Shown here: piece after piece, positions 35,930 to 46,684 of the stretch
How positions within the stretch are numbered: position 1 is the stretch's first letter
Layout: each line of letters opens with the position of its first letter
Assembly: GCA_963735175.1 (NCBI GenBank)
Contig: CAVTJX010000017.1
Coordinates: forward strand, 62,001-126,000
DNA length: 64,000 bases
DNA from: CAVTJX01 sp963735175
GTDB lineage: Bacteria; Electryoneota; RPQS01
Reading direction: 5' to 3'
The notes under the pieces: generated by a model
What the model was told of the DNA's origin: nothing
Database searches by the model: none
Seen by the model: only the letters and a program-made list of their open reading frames with translations
Translations under genes and position numbers: made by a program

Positions 35930-36513
35930 AATGTCTCCTCCTTCACATCCCTCACCACCGCATCGCGGCCCAATAAGCGATCCCGCAGCCAGGCTTTGCC
36001 ACGGAATAAATAGCTTTTCACCGTTCCCATCGGAACCTGCATGATTTCGCTGATTTCCTGATAGGACATATCCTTCAGATAATAGAGCGAAATGGCGGTG
36101 CAGTAATGGGCGGGCATCTGTGTCATAAGCCGGTCCATGCGCTCTTTCAGAACGACTTCCTCGGCATATTCGTTACTGCCCTCGGTTCGCAACTGGGGAT
36201 CGGCCATCACTGCCGGGCTGTCGATGGGCAGGAATTCCGAGCGCCCCCGCGCCGTCTTTCCTTCGGCAATACAAAGATTTATGGTGATCCGATAGATCCA
36301 CGTGGAAAGTTTGCACTCGCCCCGGAACTGCGACAGTCCTTTCCAAACCCTGAGAAATACCTCCTGCGCGACATCTTCCGCCAGATCAGGCTGCCCTGTC
36401 ATCCGCGCGGCGAGATTCAAGACCATGCTTTTATAGAGGTTTACTACCTCAGCAAAGGCCTTGGTGTCCCCTCGCCATAGTCGCCACAGCAGTTCTGCAT
36501 CGTCTGGGTGCAT
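35926..36513 (-). CDS. ECF-family RNA polymerase sigma factor
   Basis: The 195-residue protein has sigma region 2 (DLAEDVAQEVFLRVWKGLSQ, then KLSTWIYRITINLC) and region 4 (YQEISEIMQVPMGTVKSYLF, then RGKAWLRDRL), with no region 1 or 3, as in RpoE-like extracytoplasmic-function sigmas. It overlaps the anti-sigma gene by four bases. ECF sigmas often activate their own operon, but I could not identify its promoter. Its position just upstream of pilA and the pilus genes on the same strand suggests, without proof, that it controls surface structures. The frame is intact. Confidence 0.9.
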   Translation of the reverse strand: MHPDDAELLWRLWRGDTKAFAEVVNLYKSMVLNLAARMTGQPDLAEDVAQEVFLRVWKGLSQFRGECKLSTWIYRITINLCIAEGKTARGRSEFLPIDSPAVMADPQLRTEGSNEYAEEVVLKERMDRLMTQMPAHYCTAISLYYLKDMSYQEISEIMQVPMGTVKSYLFRGKAWLRDRLLGRDAVVRDVKEETL

Positions 36514-36726
36514 GGAGACAGGGATTCCGGTTGTGCTCGTTACTTAATAGGACTTCAGACCGGCCGATATGTTGCTCTGTACGGAATCCCGCCGAGCGGT
36601 GCAACATTGCCGATGCTCGACTGCTCGTACAATTTGGAAGGGCAAAGAACCTGCGATCCATGACCGGCCCTTCGCTGATTCCGAAACACGACAATAAACG
36701 GTAAAGTCTCCTGGGAGGAGAATATT

Positions 36727-37166
36727 ATGGGACCGTTCGACATTGCCATGATGGGTGTCTTCACCGGTCTGATCTTCGTGGTCGGTTCGCTGGTGGTGAT
36801 TCTGACGATTGTGATGGCTCAGATTCGGTATCGGCGCCGTCGGGCGGAAATGCTGCATCAGGAACGGCTGATGGCCCTCGAGAAGGGTATTCCGCTGCCC
36901 ACCGATAGTCTCGACGTCCCGAAGAAGCGGCGCCCCTATATTCGAGGGCTGGTCTTCACTGCCGTCGGCGTCGGCATCATCATTATGGGAGGGCTGGATA
37001 CGGATACCGATCTGATCGGGATCGGCGCCATCTTCCTGCTGGTAGGAATCGCGCTGATTGGTCGGCGACTTGGATCACCATCCGGCACGCTCTGCCGAAA
37101 CGCGAAGAGTTGCCACCGTTGCCGGACATCGGCCCCGGCTACCGTTCCCCCGAGAATCCGACCTGA
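36727..37166 (+). CDS. Small two-to-three-helix membrane protein (DUF6249-like; two frameshifts)
   Basis: The protein begins MGPFDIAMMGVFTGLIFVVG with a strong ribosome site (GGGAGGAG) and has a membrane helix, a basic segment RYRRRRAEMLHQERLMALEK and two more helices (LVFTAVGVGIIIMGG and IGAIFLLVGIALI). That plan matches DUF6249-type proteins often encoded beside sigma/anti-sigma genes. The open frame would run to 37245. Removing two bases between about 37058 and 37076 gives the natural end ITIRHALPKREELPPLPDIG ... SPENPT, a stop at 37166 and about 145 residues. It is divergent from the ECF sigma gene. Confidence 0.65.
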
Positions 37167-37192
37167 CCGCAACGAAGTATGCCTTGAGATTG

Positions 37193-37224
37193 ACCGCCGC
37201 TGTAATTCACAGCGGCGGTTTTTT
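37193..37224 (+). terminator. Rho-independent terminator after the small membrane protein gene
   Basis: An 11-bp perfect stem ACCGCCGCTGT/ACAGCGGCGGT with loop AATTC is followed by a T-run. It lies 26 bases past the repaired stop at 37166 but before the unrepaired stop at 37245, which supports the repaired gene end. Confidence 0.85.
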
Positions 37225-37228
37225 ATCT

Positions 37229-38140
37229 TCAAGCGGGGCGATTGACCTCAACCGTCAGGTGCATCAGTCCATGTTTACCGTGAAGGAGCGAGCGGTAGTG
37301 CTGAGGTTCATGGCCATTGGGATGGGTGAGGGTGATTTCCGCCGCAAAGATCCCCGGCCCGATACTCCACACGTGCAGATCAGTCACAGTGGTCGCGCCA
37401 TCGGCCTCGAGCGCCGCGCGGATGTCCTCCAGCACTTCCGGTTTTGCCTGTCGATCCAATAGCACGCGGCTGGAGATTAGCGCTAACCTGACGGCCCATC
37501 GCGCTACGAGGACCGCCCCTGCAAGACCCATGACCGGATCCAACCAGTTCCACGCCAGGTATTTCGCCCCCAGCAGTGCGAAGATAGCCAAGAGCGACGT
37601 TAAGGCATCCGCCAGCACATGCAGATACGCTGCCCGCAGATTATGATCATGCTCATGATGATGATGCACGTGGTCGTGCTCCGCATGCGAATGCCCGTGA
37701 TGCTCGTGACCACCCTGCAGTACCCATACGCTGATTCCATTCACGATCAGCCCGACGACGGCCACAATAATGGCCTGATCAAAGGCAATGACGACAGGAT
37801 GCAGAAACCGTACGATGCTTTCGTAGGCCATGATCAGCGTGAACAGGCCAAGGATGATTGCGCTCGTAAAAGCCGCCAGCGAATTCATCTTGCCACTGCC
37901 GAAGCTGTAGCGCCGGTCTGTGGCATAGCGGCGCGCGAGCACATACGCGGCAAAAGCGACGCCCAGTGCCGCCGCGTGCGAAGCCATATGCAACCCGTCG
38001 GCGAGCAGCGCCATCGACCCATACAGGAGGCCGCCAATCACCTCTACCACCATCATCACGGCGGTGAGCACGACAACAATCAGGGTGCGGCGTTCTCCGG
38101 CCTGCATCTTCTGCTGACCGAATGTGTGTGAGTGGTCCAT
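37229..38140 (-). CDS. Cation diffusion facilitator metal exporter, DmeF-like
   Basis: The 303-residue protein has six membrane helices, the CDF signature around YGSMALLADGLHMASHAAAL (about 40-59), and a very histidine-rich loop between helices 4 and 5 (HEHHGHSHAEHDHVHHHHEH). The second metal-binding pair is in HVLADALTSLLAI. The first site reads HMASH instead of the common Asp-x3-Asp/His-x3-Asp, as in DmeF proteins that export divalent cobalt, nickel or cadmium. A small cytoplasmic C-terminal domain (VTDLHVWSIGPGIFAAEITL) is present. It exports divalent cations from the cytoplasm by proton exchange. The metal is not certain. The frame is intact. Confidence 0.88.
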   Translation of the reverse strand: MDHSHTFGQQKMQAGERRTLIVVVLTAVMMVVEVIGGLLYGSMALLADGLHMASHAAALGVAFAAYVLARRYATDRRYSFGSGKMNSLAAFTSAIILGLFTLIMAYESIVRFLHPVVIAFDQAIIVAVVGLIVNGISVWVLQGGHEHHGHSHAEHDHVHHHHEHDHNLRAAYLHVLADALTSLLAIFALLGAKYLAWNWLDPVMGLAGAVLVARWAVRLALISSRVLLDRQAKPEVLEDIRAALEADGATTVTDLHVWSIGPGIFAAEITLTHPNGHEPQHYRSLLHGKHGLMHLTVEVNRPA

Positions 38141-38195
38141 TATATTAGAAGATAGTCATTTTATGACGCCCAGAGCTGCGACGCCTTTCCCCCAC

Positions 38196-39847
38196 TCACG
38201 TCGTAGCGTGAATCGCGGACGGATACTTACTGAGAAGCGTGTCTTCCGGCGGGTGCGAATTGTCGGGATTTGGATAGTCGGTCATATAATGCAGGCCACG
38301 GCTCTCTTTGCGGCTAAGGGCGCTGCGAACGGTGAGGTCCGCGGCCAGCACGAGATTGCGCAATTCCACGAGTGGGCCGTTGACGCGCGTGCGGCGATAG
38401 AAATCCTCGACCTCGGACTTCAGAAGATTCAGGCGGCGTTGGGCGCGTTCCAGGCGAAAGGTCGAGCGCACGATGCCCACGTAGTCCCACATGATTTTGC
38501 GGATCTCGTCGCGGTTGTGCTCGATCAGCACCCACTCTTCCTGATTGACCGTGCCTTCGGCGGACCACGGTTCGGCCTTCGGGAACCGGCGGCGCTTCCG
38601 CCAGCCATTCCCGGCAGCTTTTCGCGGCCTGATCGGCAAACACCACGGCTTCCAGCAGTGAATTCGAAGCCAGGCGGTTCGCGCCGTGCACTCCCGTCAT
38701 GGCCACCTCGCCCACGGCAAAGAGACCCTTCACGGTCGTGCGCGCCTGTAAATCCGTCACCACGCCGCCGCATTGATAATGGGCCGCCGGCACCACGGGG
38801 ATCGGATCCCGCGTGAAGTCGATGCCGTGGGCCTGACAGATGCGGTCGATGTGCGGAAACTCGCGCTTCAAACCGGCGGCGTCGAGATGCGAGCAATCGA
38901 GCGTCACATAAGGATCGCCGCGCCGTTTCAGTTCGGCGTCGATGGCGCGGGCTACAATGTCACGCGGGGCCAGTTCCTTGCGCGAGTCGTACTTTTCCAT
39001 GAAGCGCTCGCCGCTTTTGCGCGCGCAAGATCGCGCCGTAGCCGCGCAGCGCTTCCGTGATCAGCGCCCGCGACGCTCCGCTGGCATCCGGCTCCCAGAG
39101 CGTCGTCGGGTGGAATTGGAAGAATTCGAGATCGCCCACGGTCGCGCCGCCGCGCCATGCGGCAATCAGTCCGTCGCCCGTGGCAATGGCGGGATTGGTG
39201 GTATGGAGGTAGACCATACCCGAACCGCCGGTGCAGAGCACCACCGCCTTGGCGGAAATCGCTTTGACGGTGTCATGCCGGGTATCGAGTACATACGCGC
39301 CGTAGCAGCGCAAGGGCGCGCCCGTCTTTAATGCCTGCTTGGGCCGGGGGTCCATCAGCAAGTCGATCATCAGATGATGCTCGAGCAGTTCGAGGCGGCC
39401 ACTGGCGCGCGCCTCGGACAGCAGCACCGATTCGATTTCCTGGCCGGTGCGGTCCTCGTGATGCAGAATCCGGCTGCGACTGTGCCCGCCTTCGCGACCG
39501 AGGGCCAGTTCGCCCTCATGGCGCGTAAAGCGGACGCCTAAGTCAATAAGCTCGCGAATACGATCCGGGGCGGTTTCCACCACCAGCCGCACGGCATCCT
39601 CATGACAAAGACCTGCCCCGGCCCGCAAGGTATCCTCAAGATGCAGATGAAAATCATCGTCTCCGGCGGTTACCGCCGCAATGCCCCCCTGTGCCCAGTT
39701 AGTGGCTGTATCCGCCGATTCTTTCTTTGTCACCAACATCACATCGGCAAAGCGCGACGCCTTGAGGGCCAGACTTAGGCCGGCGATGCCCGAACCGATA
39801 ATGAGGATATCTGTCGTAGGATGATTCAAAGTTATCTCATTCTGCAT
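38196..39847 (-). CDS. nadB: L-aspartate oxidase (two frameshifts)
   Basis: NadB oxidises L-aspartate to iminoaspartate with FAD in de novo NAD synthesis. The N-terminal part has the FAD motif ILIIGSGIAGLSLALKA, the substrate loop NWAQGGIAAV, and EFFQFHPTTLWEP. The middle part has the TCGGV-like GGVVTDLQARTTVKGLFAVG and TGVHGANRLASNSLLEAVVF. The C-terminal helical part is IMWDYVGIVRS. The three parts are in three frames; single extra bases near 39005 (GCGCGCAAAA) and near 38595 explain this, giving about 549 residues. nadA and nadC are not in the window. A near-consensus promoter lies just upstream. Confidence 0.9.
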
Positions 39848-39864
39848 TATTAGAGCACTAAGTC

Positions 39865-39893
39865 CAATATACTTAAGCCGGACTCCAATGTCA
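39865..39893 (-). promoter_or_regulatory. Near-consensus promoter of nadB
   Basis: On the reverse strand TTGACA (39888-39893), a 17-base spacer and TATATT (39865-39870) form the best promoter in the window. The start point would be near 39858, leaving only about 11 bases before the nadB ATG and no ribosome site, so the mRNA would be nearly leaderless. Confidence 0.75.
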
Positions 39894-39990
39894 AGCGTGC
39901 TTTGAGGAAGGATCTTGCTCAGCCAGAACGGAGTTGACTAAGTAGATATTGCCGGGTCTTTCTATTCCCAAATCTCAATCGTCCACCTTT

Positions 39991-40657
39991 ATGACAAATT
40001 TTCGATTCTATGATGCCACTCTGAATCCCGAGCTGGTCGAATTCTGGCGCAGAGTACGCGCGGCCCGGACGAATCGGCCTGATTCATATCGACTCCGCTC
40101 CCGGCAAGGTTATCAACTGGGCGGAACACTGGGTCACACCGACGCACGAACCGTCCCGCTGGGCGCATACGTTCATGTTTCTTCATTCTGACGACGATAT
40201 TCCCCGCTTCGCCGAAAGCGACGCGCGAATCTCGCTGCCGGGTTTCGAACACGATAAACCCGACGGCCCGCAGATCAATACCATCTATAAGTGGTCGCAC
40301 CGCGCGGTCGATGAAGCGGCAGTCGTCGATCCGTGCCTGAACGAAGAACAAATGCGGCGCGTGGAAGCGCACGTCAACGAACTCATTCAGGCCGGAATTC
40401 ATTACCCCCGCGCAGCCCTGGCGAATACTCTGTGGGCGCTGGCCAAGGGCGACCTGGATTACGTAGGCCCGCTGGCCGCGGACGATACGATGCACTGTTC
40501 ACAGCTCGTACAGGAATGCCTGCTTACCGCCGGAGCCAGTCCTTTCCCGCCGGAAATGCATCCGAGAAACATCGTCCCGGAACATTTCGCGCAGAGTTTT
40601 CCGCAAGTCGCCCACTGGAAAAGTCCCGATGCGACCATCGCAGATGAGAGCCAATGA
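39991..40657 (+). CDS. Permuted papain-like (NlpC/P60-type) cysteine hydrolase (one frameshift)
   Basis: The product opens with MTNFRFYDATLNPELVEFWR. After one frame change near 40055 it continues in the frame reading GRIGLIHIDSAPGKVINWAE ... PSRWAHTFMFL, then AADDTMHCSQLVQECLLTAG. The His in RWAHTFMF and the Cys in HCSQLVQ match the order of YiiX/YaeF-type permuted papain-like hydrolases, which act on amide bonds in peptidoglycan or lipids. The repaired length is about 221 residues. There is no signal peptide, so it may act in the cytoplasm. The start ATG has no strong ribosome site and could be elsewhere. It is divergent from nadB. Confidence 0.6.
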
Positions 40658-40707
40658 CGTTTAGCGGAAGCATGGATCGCAATGGATTGCGATCATCATT
40701 TGGAACG

Positions 40708-40741
40708 AAGCCGCCGTGGTCAATGACCACGGCGGCTTTCT
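40708..40741 (+). terminator. Terminator after the papain-like gene
   Basis: A 14-bp stem AAGCCGCCGTGGTC/GACCACGGCGGCTT with a 3-base loop is followed by TCTTATT. It also faces the convergent gene ending at 40768, so it may serve both strands. Confidence 0.75.
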
Positions 40742-40767
40742 TATTCAGTGATTTCGCGGTGTCTGCC

Positions 40768-43700
40768 CTATCTCACCAGGAGCAATTTCTTCGTCTCGAA
40801 GGAGTTCGTGCCCCCTTGGAGGCGGATGAAATAGACCCCCGACGACGCCGGCACGCCCTGATCATTGCGGCTGTCCCAGGTGACCTGATGCTCGCCCGCA
40901 TCCATCAAGTGACGCAGTAACTGGCGTACCTGCCGGCCGGTGACGTCATAGATGACAATCCGCACTTCCGCGGTAGTAGGGCACCACATACTTGAGATTG
41001 ACATCCAGGTTGAATGGATTCGGATACGCGTCGCCAAGGCTGAAACGCGTCGGCAGCGCGCGCGGCACCCCTTCGGCAATTCCATTTAGATCGCGTACGC
41101 CACCCGAAAAGGACTCTGCGACGAGCTTGTAAAAATAGCGGCGGCCCGGTGTCAAATTGCGATCCGTATACTGGTACCGACAGGCGGTGGGATTCGTCCC
41201 GCGGCCCACCAGTTCAGGCTCTGTGTTCCACCCCGCCACGACTTGGAAGACGGTATCGCCTTCGGCGCGGCGGGACAGCCGGAATCCGGCATTGTCAATT
41301 TCCGAGGCCACGATCCATTGCACCCGCAACGCGCCGAAAGTGGAATCTTGCTCGGTGCCGAAACTTTGCAACATGACGTCCAGCGGCACATCGGGCGTAC
41401 CCAGTGGCCAGCTCGCCGCCAACACTTCGTCTTCGTTGCAGTCGATCGCCGACTGGCCGTCGAGGCTGAGACGCACCCGATGGCTGGCCGTTGCCCCGGG
41501 ATTGATCTGCAGAGTGACAAACAAGGTCGTTTCAATGGGTGTGATCGCGACTGAGAATGAGTCGAACACAATGTCGCCTCCGCTCCAGGCATCCAAGTGG
41601 TCGACGAGCGGATCCTGCTCCTCGTTGAAATTCTGATCGACGCTCCGCCATAATTTCGACTGTGGCGCCCAGATATCCGCCGGCACGATTGTTCCACTGA
41701 CGGTGAACCGCAATCCCCGCAGTACCGTTTCTCCCGTGTCCGTCCGCAGGATCAACCGAAACACAAGAAAGCGCGTATCACCGAGTGTCAGCAGTCCGGG
41801 ACCGATGCTTTCGCCGGTTGCCAGTACGGTTGCGCCACTCGGGAAATACAGGTTATCGACGGACGTTTGCGCAGCCGCATTACCCAGTGAATCCTGATAT
41901 TGCAGTGTCAGTCGGTAGATCCCTCGCGGCACCAGTGTCGATCCGGCGGACAACGAGTCCATACCCGGTGTGGCCGCAAGCGACGCCGGCACCAGCGCGA
42001 GGCTTTTGTTGACTCCCGCCGCCGAATCGCTGAGATACAGTGTATGTGGTGATGTCAGGTCCGGGGCCGGACCCGCCGTCTGCGTCAGGATCAATTTCAG
42101 CGAGCCTCGCCGCGCCGGCTCCGGCTGTGAATACCCCACCAGCAAGCTGCTGCGTTGCAGCGTGTCGTGCGCTACGGGAGTAAAAATCGTGATCGGCAAT
42201 GTACTGTTATCGAACGTGAAGTTCGCGGCGGCGCGGGCTTCGGGGTTACCGTGAGTATCGCGATAGAAAAGGTTGGTAACGTACGAGACGCCGTCGACCA
42301 GCGCGTTATTCTGCGCCGGTGTTCCGCCCCCGGTCACGCTGTCCACCCGGTCCGAAAGGTCGAAATGCGTGGCATCCAGCAGCAGCGAGTGGTGTCCGGC
42401 GGTCAGCACGTTCAGGTAGATCGTGTGCGGCGATGTCGGATCCGCCGAGGAGGCAAGCCGCAGATACACGCTGCCGGGCAACGGTATTTCGGGCAGCGTG
42501 AAATCGACCCATAGGTTTGCGTTGTAACGGCGGCCGGAGCGCGGCGAGAGCAGTGTTGGCGGTGTTGTGGCCAGGTCTCGCGGCCAGACATAGCCTTCGG
42601 TGAAAACTGCCGCGTTTTCGTTGCCCGCCGAATCCCCATAAGCCAGTGTCACACGATACGGTACGCCCACTCCCAGCCGGTCCTGCACTCCGCGATTGCT
42701 CTGCTCGACGTATGGACTAGCGGTTCCGATGTTGCGCCCATCGAGATAAAACGCATGGACGCCGCTCCCGTAAAGGGTCCGCACGATGCGTAGCTGATGG
42801 GGGCTGGACAGGTCTCGCGGAAGTGAATCGACGATTTCGGTAAATGTCAACCAGACGGAGTCGGCAGCCTCGGGCAACTCGTAGACCACATGCACCGTGG
42901 AGTCGTTGGTCGCCGATCCCAACTGCGGATCATAAAGGAACGGCGGCGCGGTCGCGAGATCCACACGCACCGCGTCCACTGTGTCCCGCGCATAAGGGTG
43001 CAAAAAAACATCCTGATAGAGGATAATCAGCCGGTAAATTCCATCGTTAACCAGGCTGGTACTGTTGTCGGTCCGCCAGAACTGCGTCGTGTCGTAGAGT
43101 GCGAGCGCGTCCATCGTCAACGTCTTGCCCACACCGGCCATAAAGTCGCGCGGATACAGGTAGCGATCCGGTTCAGCCACACTGTCCATTCGTTGGATCA
43201 CCAGCCGCAGCGAAAGCGAATCGGCATTCTCGGGCTGATCATAGCGGATCACGAAATGGCGGCCGATGGACGAGTGCGGAAGCGGCAGTTGAATTACGGG
43301 CGGGCCGGTGTAGATATCGCGGAACCGTAAATAGGTGGTATGCAACACATCCACCGGATTATTGAGCGCCGCAGCCGTTCCCACAATCTGGTGGCTTGTG
43401 CGCCGCGGGCTGACGGCCACCAACTGATCCGCGTCACGAGCCGCAACACCCATCTCAATCTGCAGGGACGTCACCTGCACATCCCAAACGCCCGTCAGCT
43501 TCACCCGAAACCACATGCGGTGTGGATTCAGAGTCTCGTCGATGACAATCGAATTCGTATCGACCGGGAGAATCAGGCGGCCCAGCCACTGTGTCTGCCA
43601 CGATGAATCGGCGTAAAGATGAATCGCCACAACTCCAAGCGAATCGCGATTCAGCGCGGGCCCAAATCCCAGCCAATTCGCTGCCGACGTATAAGAGGCG

Positions 43701-43861
43701 AGCACATGCAGCGAGTCCCCTTCCACCACCAGGGTGTCACTCAATGCGCTGCCGCCCGAAAGCCCCAGCCCGGTGAGTACCGGCGCTTGAGCCAGCGCCG
43801 AGCCGCAAAGCCCCAGCGCAAGCAGGACGAGCAGGACGAGCAGGATGCGAGTTCGAACCAT
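40768..43861 (-). CDS. Secreted four-repeat protein with C-terminal sorting domain (one frameshift)
   Basis: The product of about 1030 residues has a signal peptide (MVRTRILLVLLVLLALGLCG) and an N-terminal beta-rich region. Four copies of an approximately 100-residue module follow; they share an L-x-V-x-Y-x2-P-E start, a DLTSPH-x-LYL centre (SSPHQLRIV, TSPHTIYLN, TSPHTLYLS) and a Y-x2-TL-x-Y-x-D-x2-GN end. A further domain and the sorting domain RFSLGDAYPNPFNLDVNLKY complete it. The sorting domain changes frame near 40972; one extra base there restores AEVRIVIYDVTGRQV to KKLLLVR. It is last in a four-gene operon with a subtilase, an aminotransferase and a small secreted protein. The role is unknown. 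Confidence 0.72.
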
Positions 43862-43925
43862 AGTGCGAGTTCCTCTACCTGATGGGCCGTCGAGCCCGCG
43901 ATGGCATGACCATTGGCGGACCTGT

Positions 43926-46684
43926 CTATTTCAGAATCAGCAGTTTCCCCGACGCCGCCCCGGCCGCGGAGTCAATCCGGTAAAACAGGACCCCGCTCGT
44001 ATTCCCGAGCCCAGCGTGGTCCAGCGGCACGACCAAGCGGTCCGCCGGGCACTTCCCGCGCGTCAGCCACGAGCTGCCCCAGAACATTGTAAATCCGCAC
44101 ATGCGCCCGTGTCACTCCTTGCGGCAGAACAAGGCGCAGCTTTTCGCCGGGCGGCAGCGGATTGGGATACAGCGCAGTCCATGCTGCGGGATTTGTGGCA
44201 GGCGGAGTTTCGCCCCGGCCTGCGTATTGCGCTCGCGCGCGCATCGCTTGCATACGCAACTCCTCGACGCTTTCTCCCGTCACCATCGCAAAGGCAAACG
44301 AGCGTTGCCCGTGGGCATCGAGGGTGAAGGGTCCGCAGGCAACGAGCATGCTGATATCGCGCGGATCGCGTGGTCCAAGATCGAAACCCGCGTGCAGCCG
44401 CTGCCACTTGGTACTGTCGCTCCAGATCGCAGGCGGATCGATTTCCTGCCGGTTGTCGATCACCTGCAGCGTACTCCACGAATCCGGCAGCGGGACGATG
44501 CCCGCCAGCGGATGTCCCGGCGCGACCTGCCGCACGTAAGCGACTCCGGAGAGCGAATCATAGTCCGCGATGTTGCCCGCCGCCGAACCCAAATCCCAGT
44601 CAAGGAAAAAGCCAGCCCATGCGTCGAGCCACGGATTGACCGAGTGGTTCGTCACCACATACTCGAGAATCAGAAACCGTTGCCGCGCCGCATCCCGCCA
44701 GGCCAGTGCCGCGGCGTCCACGCCCGCAAACAGCATTTGTTCGGCGCCCCGGTCGGAAAACGTCGCGCGCGCCTCAAGGTCCGCTCGCGTCGACGGTATG
44801 AAATGCGCCACGCTATCGTCCGCGGCTTGCCAGTCTTCGCGGGTTTGTGTCACATCGCCGTACGCGTTATCCGCGACTAATCCATCCGCTGCCACAAGGA
44901 AAGACCCGTGATACAACGCATTCGAACGGCCCGGAAACTCGCAAACCGCTGCCGCGATACTGGTGATGCACATAATCCGCGTAACCGAGGCTGCCGTTTT
45001 CAGCAAAACCCAGCGCAAGCAGTCCGTTGTCTGCGGAGACAAAGGTCGAATCGAGTTCGATCCATGTCGCGGCCCGGCCCACCATCCGCCCGGTGTTGTC
45101 ACGCCAGTCAATGGTCAGCGGCAACAGATAGCCGCGCCCGGCTTCCGGCGGCAACATGACCGTCACATGCGTCGCACTCCACACCCGCTCCCCTGCCGGA
45201 ACATTGCCGTAAACGAGCAGCGGCGAATTCAGCGTCACCGACGCATCCGGAGACGCGACATCGCCGAGCACGCTCACAAGCGCTCCCAGATCGCTTTCCA
45301 GCGCGATGTTCACGAGCGCTGATTCACCGCCCCGGATGCGGCCATCGCCGTTGCCATCGGCTTCCGTAAACGTGATTCCCGCCAGCCGCACACCGGAGAC
45401 GGAATCCGCCAGCGCGCGCCACACATTCAGGCGGCCCAGGCCGAGTTGGCCGGGAAATTCCGGCAGCGGGTCCGCCGCAGAAATTACCCGCGCGGCCACC
45501 GCCCGGCCATTCGATTGCGGAAAGCAACTCGCCACCAGCGCGCAGGCCGCCGAAACCAGCGGCGCCGACATGCTGGTGCCTTGCAGCGTGCCATAACCCC
45601 AACCGCCACCGGCGCCGATAAAGGTCGAGATGATCCCCACTCCGGGAGCCGCAATTTTAACCCATGGGCCGCGGTTGGTAAAGCTTGCGGTCCGGTCATT
45701 TCCGCCTGTGGCCGCGACACTCACCACGCCGTCGATTCCCGCCGGGAACTGCGGCGCGTTGCTGTTATCGTTGCCCGCCGAGGCCACGACAATGCAGCCT
45801 TGTTCCAGCGCGTAGGCCACAATATCCCGCTCGTAGGCCGATTCGCCGTCCCCACCCCACGAACAATTGATAACGTTCGCGCCCGCCCGGCAAGCGTAAT
45901 AGATGCCTTCCACGCCGAAGGGAATATGTTCGCTGCCGACGCGTACGGCCATGATTTTGCAGTCCGGCGCCAGCCCCGCGATGCCCATCCCGTTGTTACG
46001 CGCGGCGGCGGCGAGCCCCGCCACATGGGTGCCGTGCGACATCGGCGGCTCCAGCGGCGACGGCGTCGGATCGCTGTCGTTGTCGACGAAGTCCCAGCCG
46101 TGTACATCATCGATATAGCCGTCACCGTCCTCGTCAACGCCCGGCGCGCCGCTCAGCTCGGCGTTATTCACCCAGCGAGCGTGTGTCAGTTCCGGATGGT
46201 TGAAATCGACACCCACGTCGACGACGGCAATCACTACCGAGGGATCGCCGCGCGTGATGTTCCACGCGGCTTCGGCTTCAATTGCCGGCAAATACCATTG
46301 CAGCGAATAAAACGGGTCATCGGGCACGCCATCAAGGCTGCCCGGTCGACCGCTCGGCGCGCCGTGCAGGTTTCGCAGCCGTCGTGGTTCCGCATACTCG
46401 ACTCGCGGGTCATTGCGCAGAGCGGCGCCGATTCTTGTGGCCGCTTCCGCGGACGCTGCGCGCAAAATCGAGATCCGCTCCAGCCCCGCCGCGCCGGTTT
46501 CCGCCATGGGCAGCGCCCTGGTCACGGATTCCACGCCATCGAGTGCGCCGGCCATCTGCGCGGCGCGCGCGTCCCGCCATTTTACGATCAACTCCCGCGA
46601 GGCCGTCTCCATCGTGGCCGGATCGCCCGCGAAGACGCAGGCCGCAGACCACAGGAGGATGAGCACGGCACGAATCACTGCCAC
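43926..46684 (-). CDS. Secreted subtilisin-family (S8) protease with C-terminal sorting domain (two frameshifts)
   Basis: This protease has a signal peptide, a propeptide-like region, and a complete S8 domain. The catalytic Asp is in VVIAVVDVGVDFNHPE, His in SHGTHVAGLAAA, the oxyanion Asn in ASAGNDNSNAPQF, and Ser in QGTSMSAPLVSAA. A calcium-type motif DEDGDGYIDD is present. A beta-rich region and a sorting domain with LYPNPLPPGEKLRLVLP follow. Extra bases near 44930 (TCCGGGCCG) and near 44030 break the frame. Repair gives VSGRSNALYHGSF and then VVPLDHAGLGNTSGVLFYRI, a stop at 43926 and about 918 residues. The GTG start overlaps the aminotransferase stop by ten bases, so it is co-translated. 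Confidence 0.85.
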
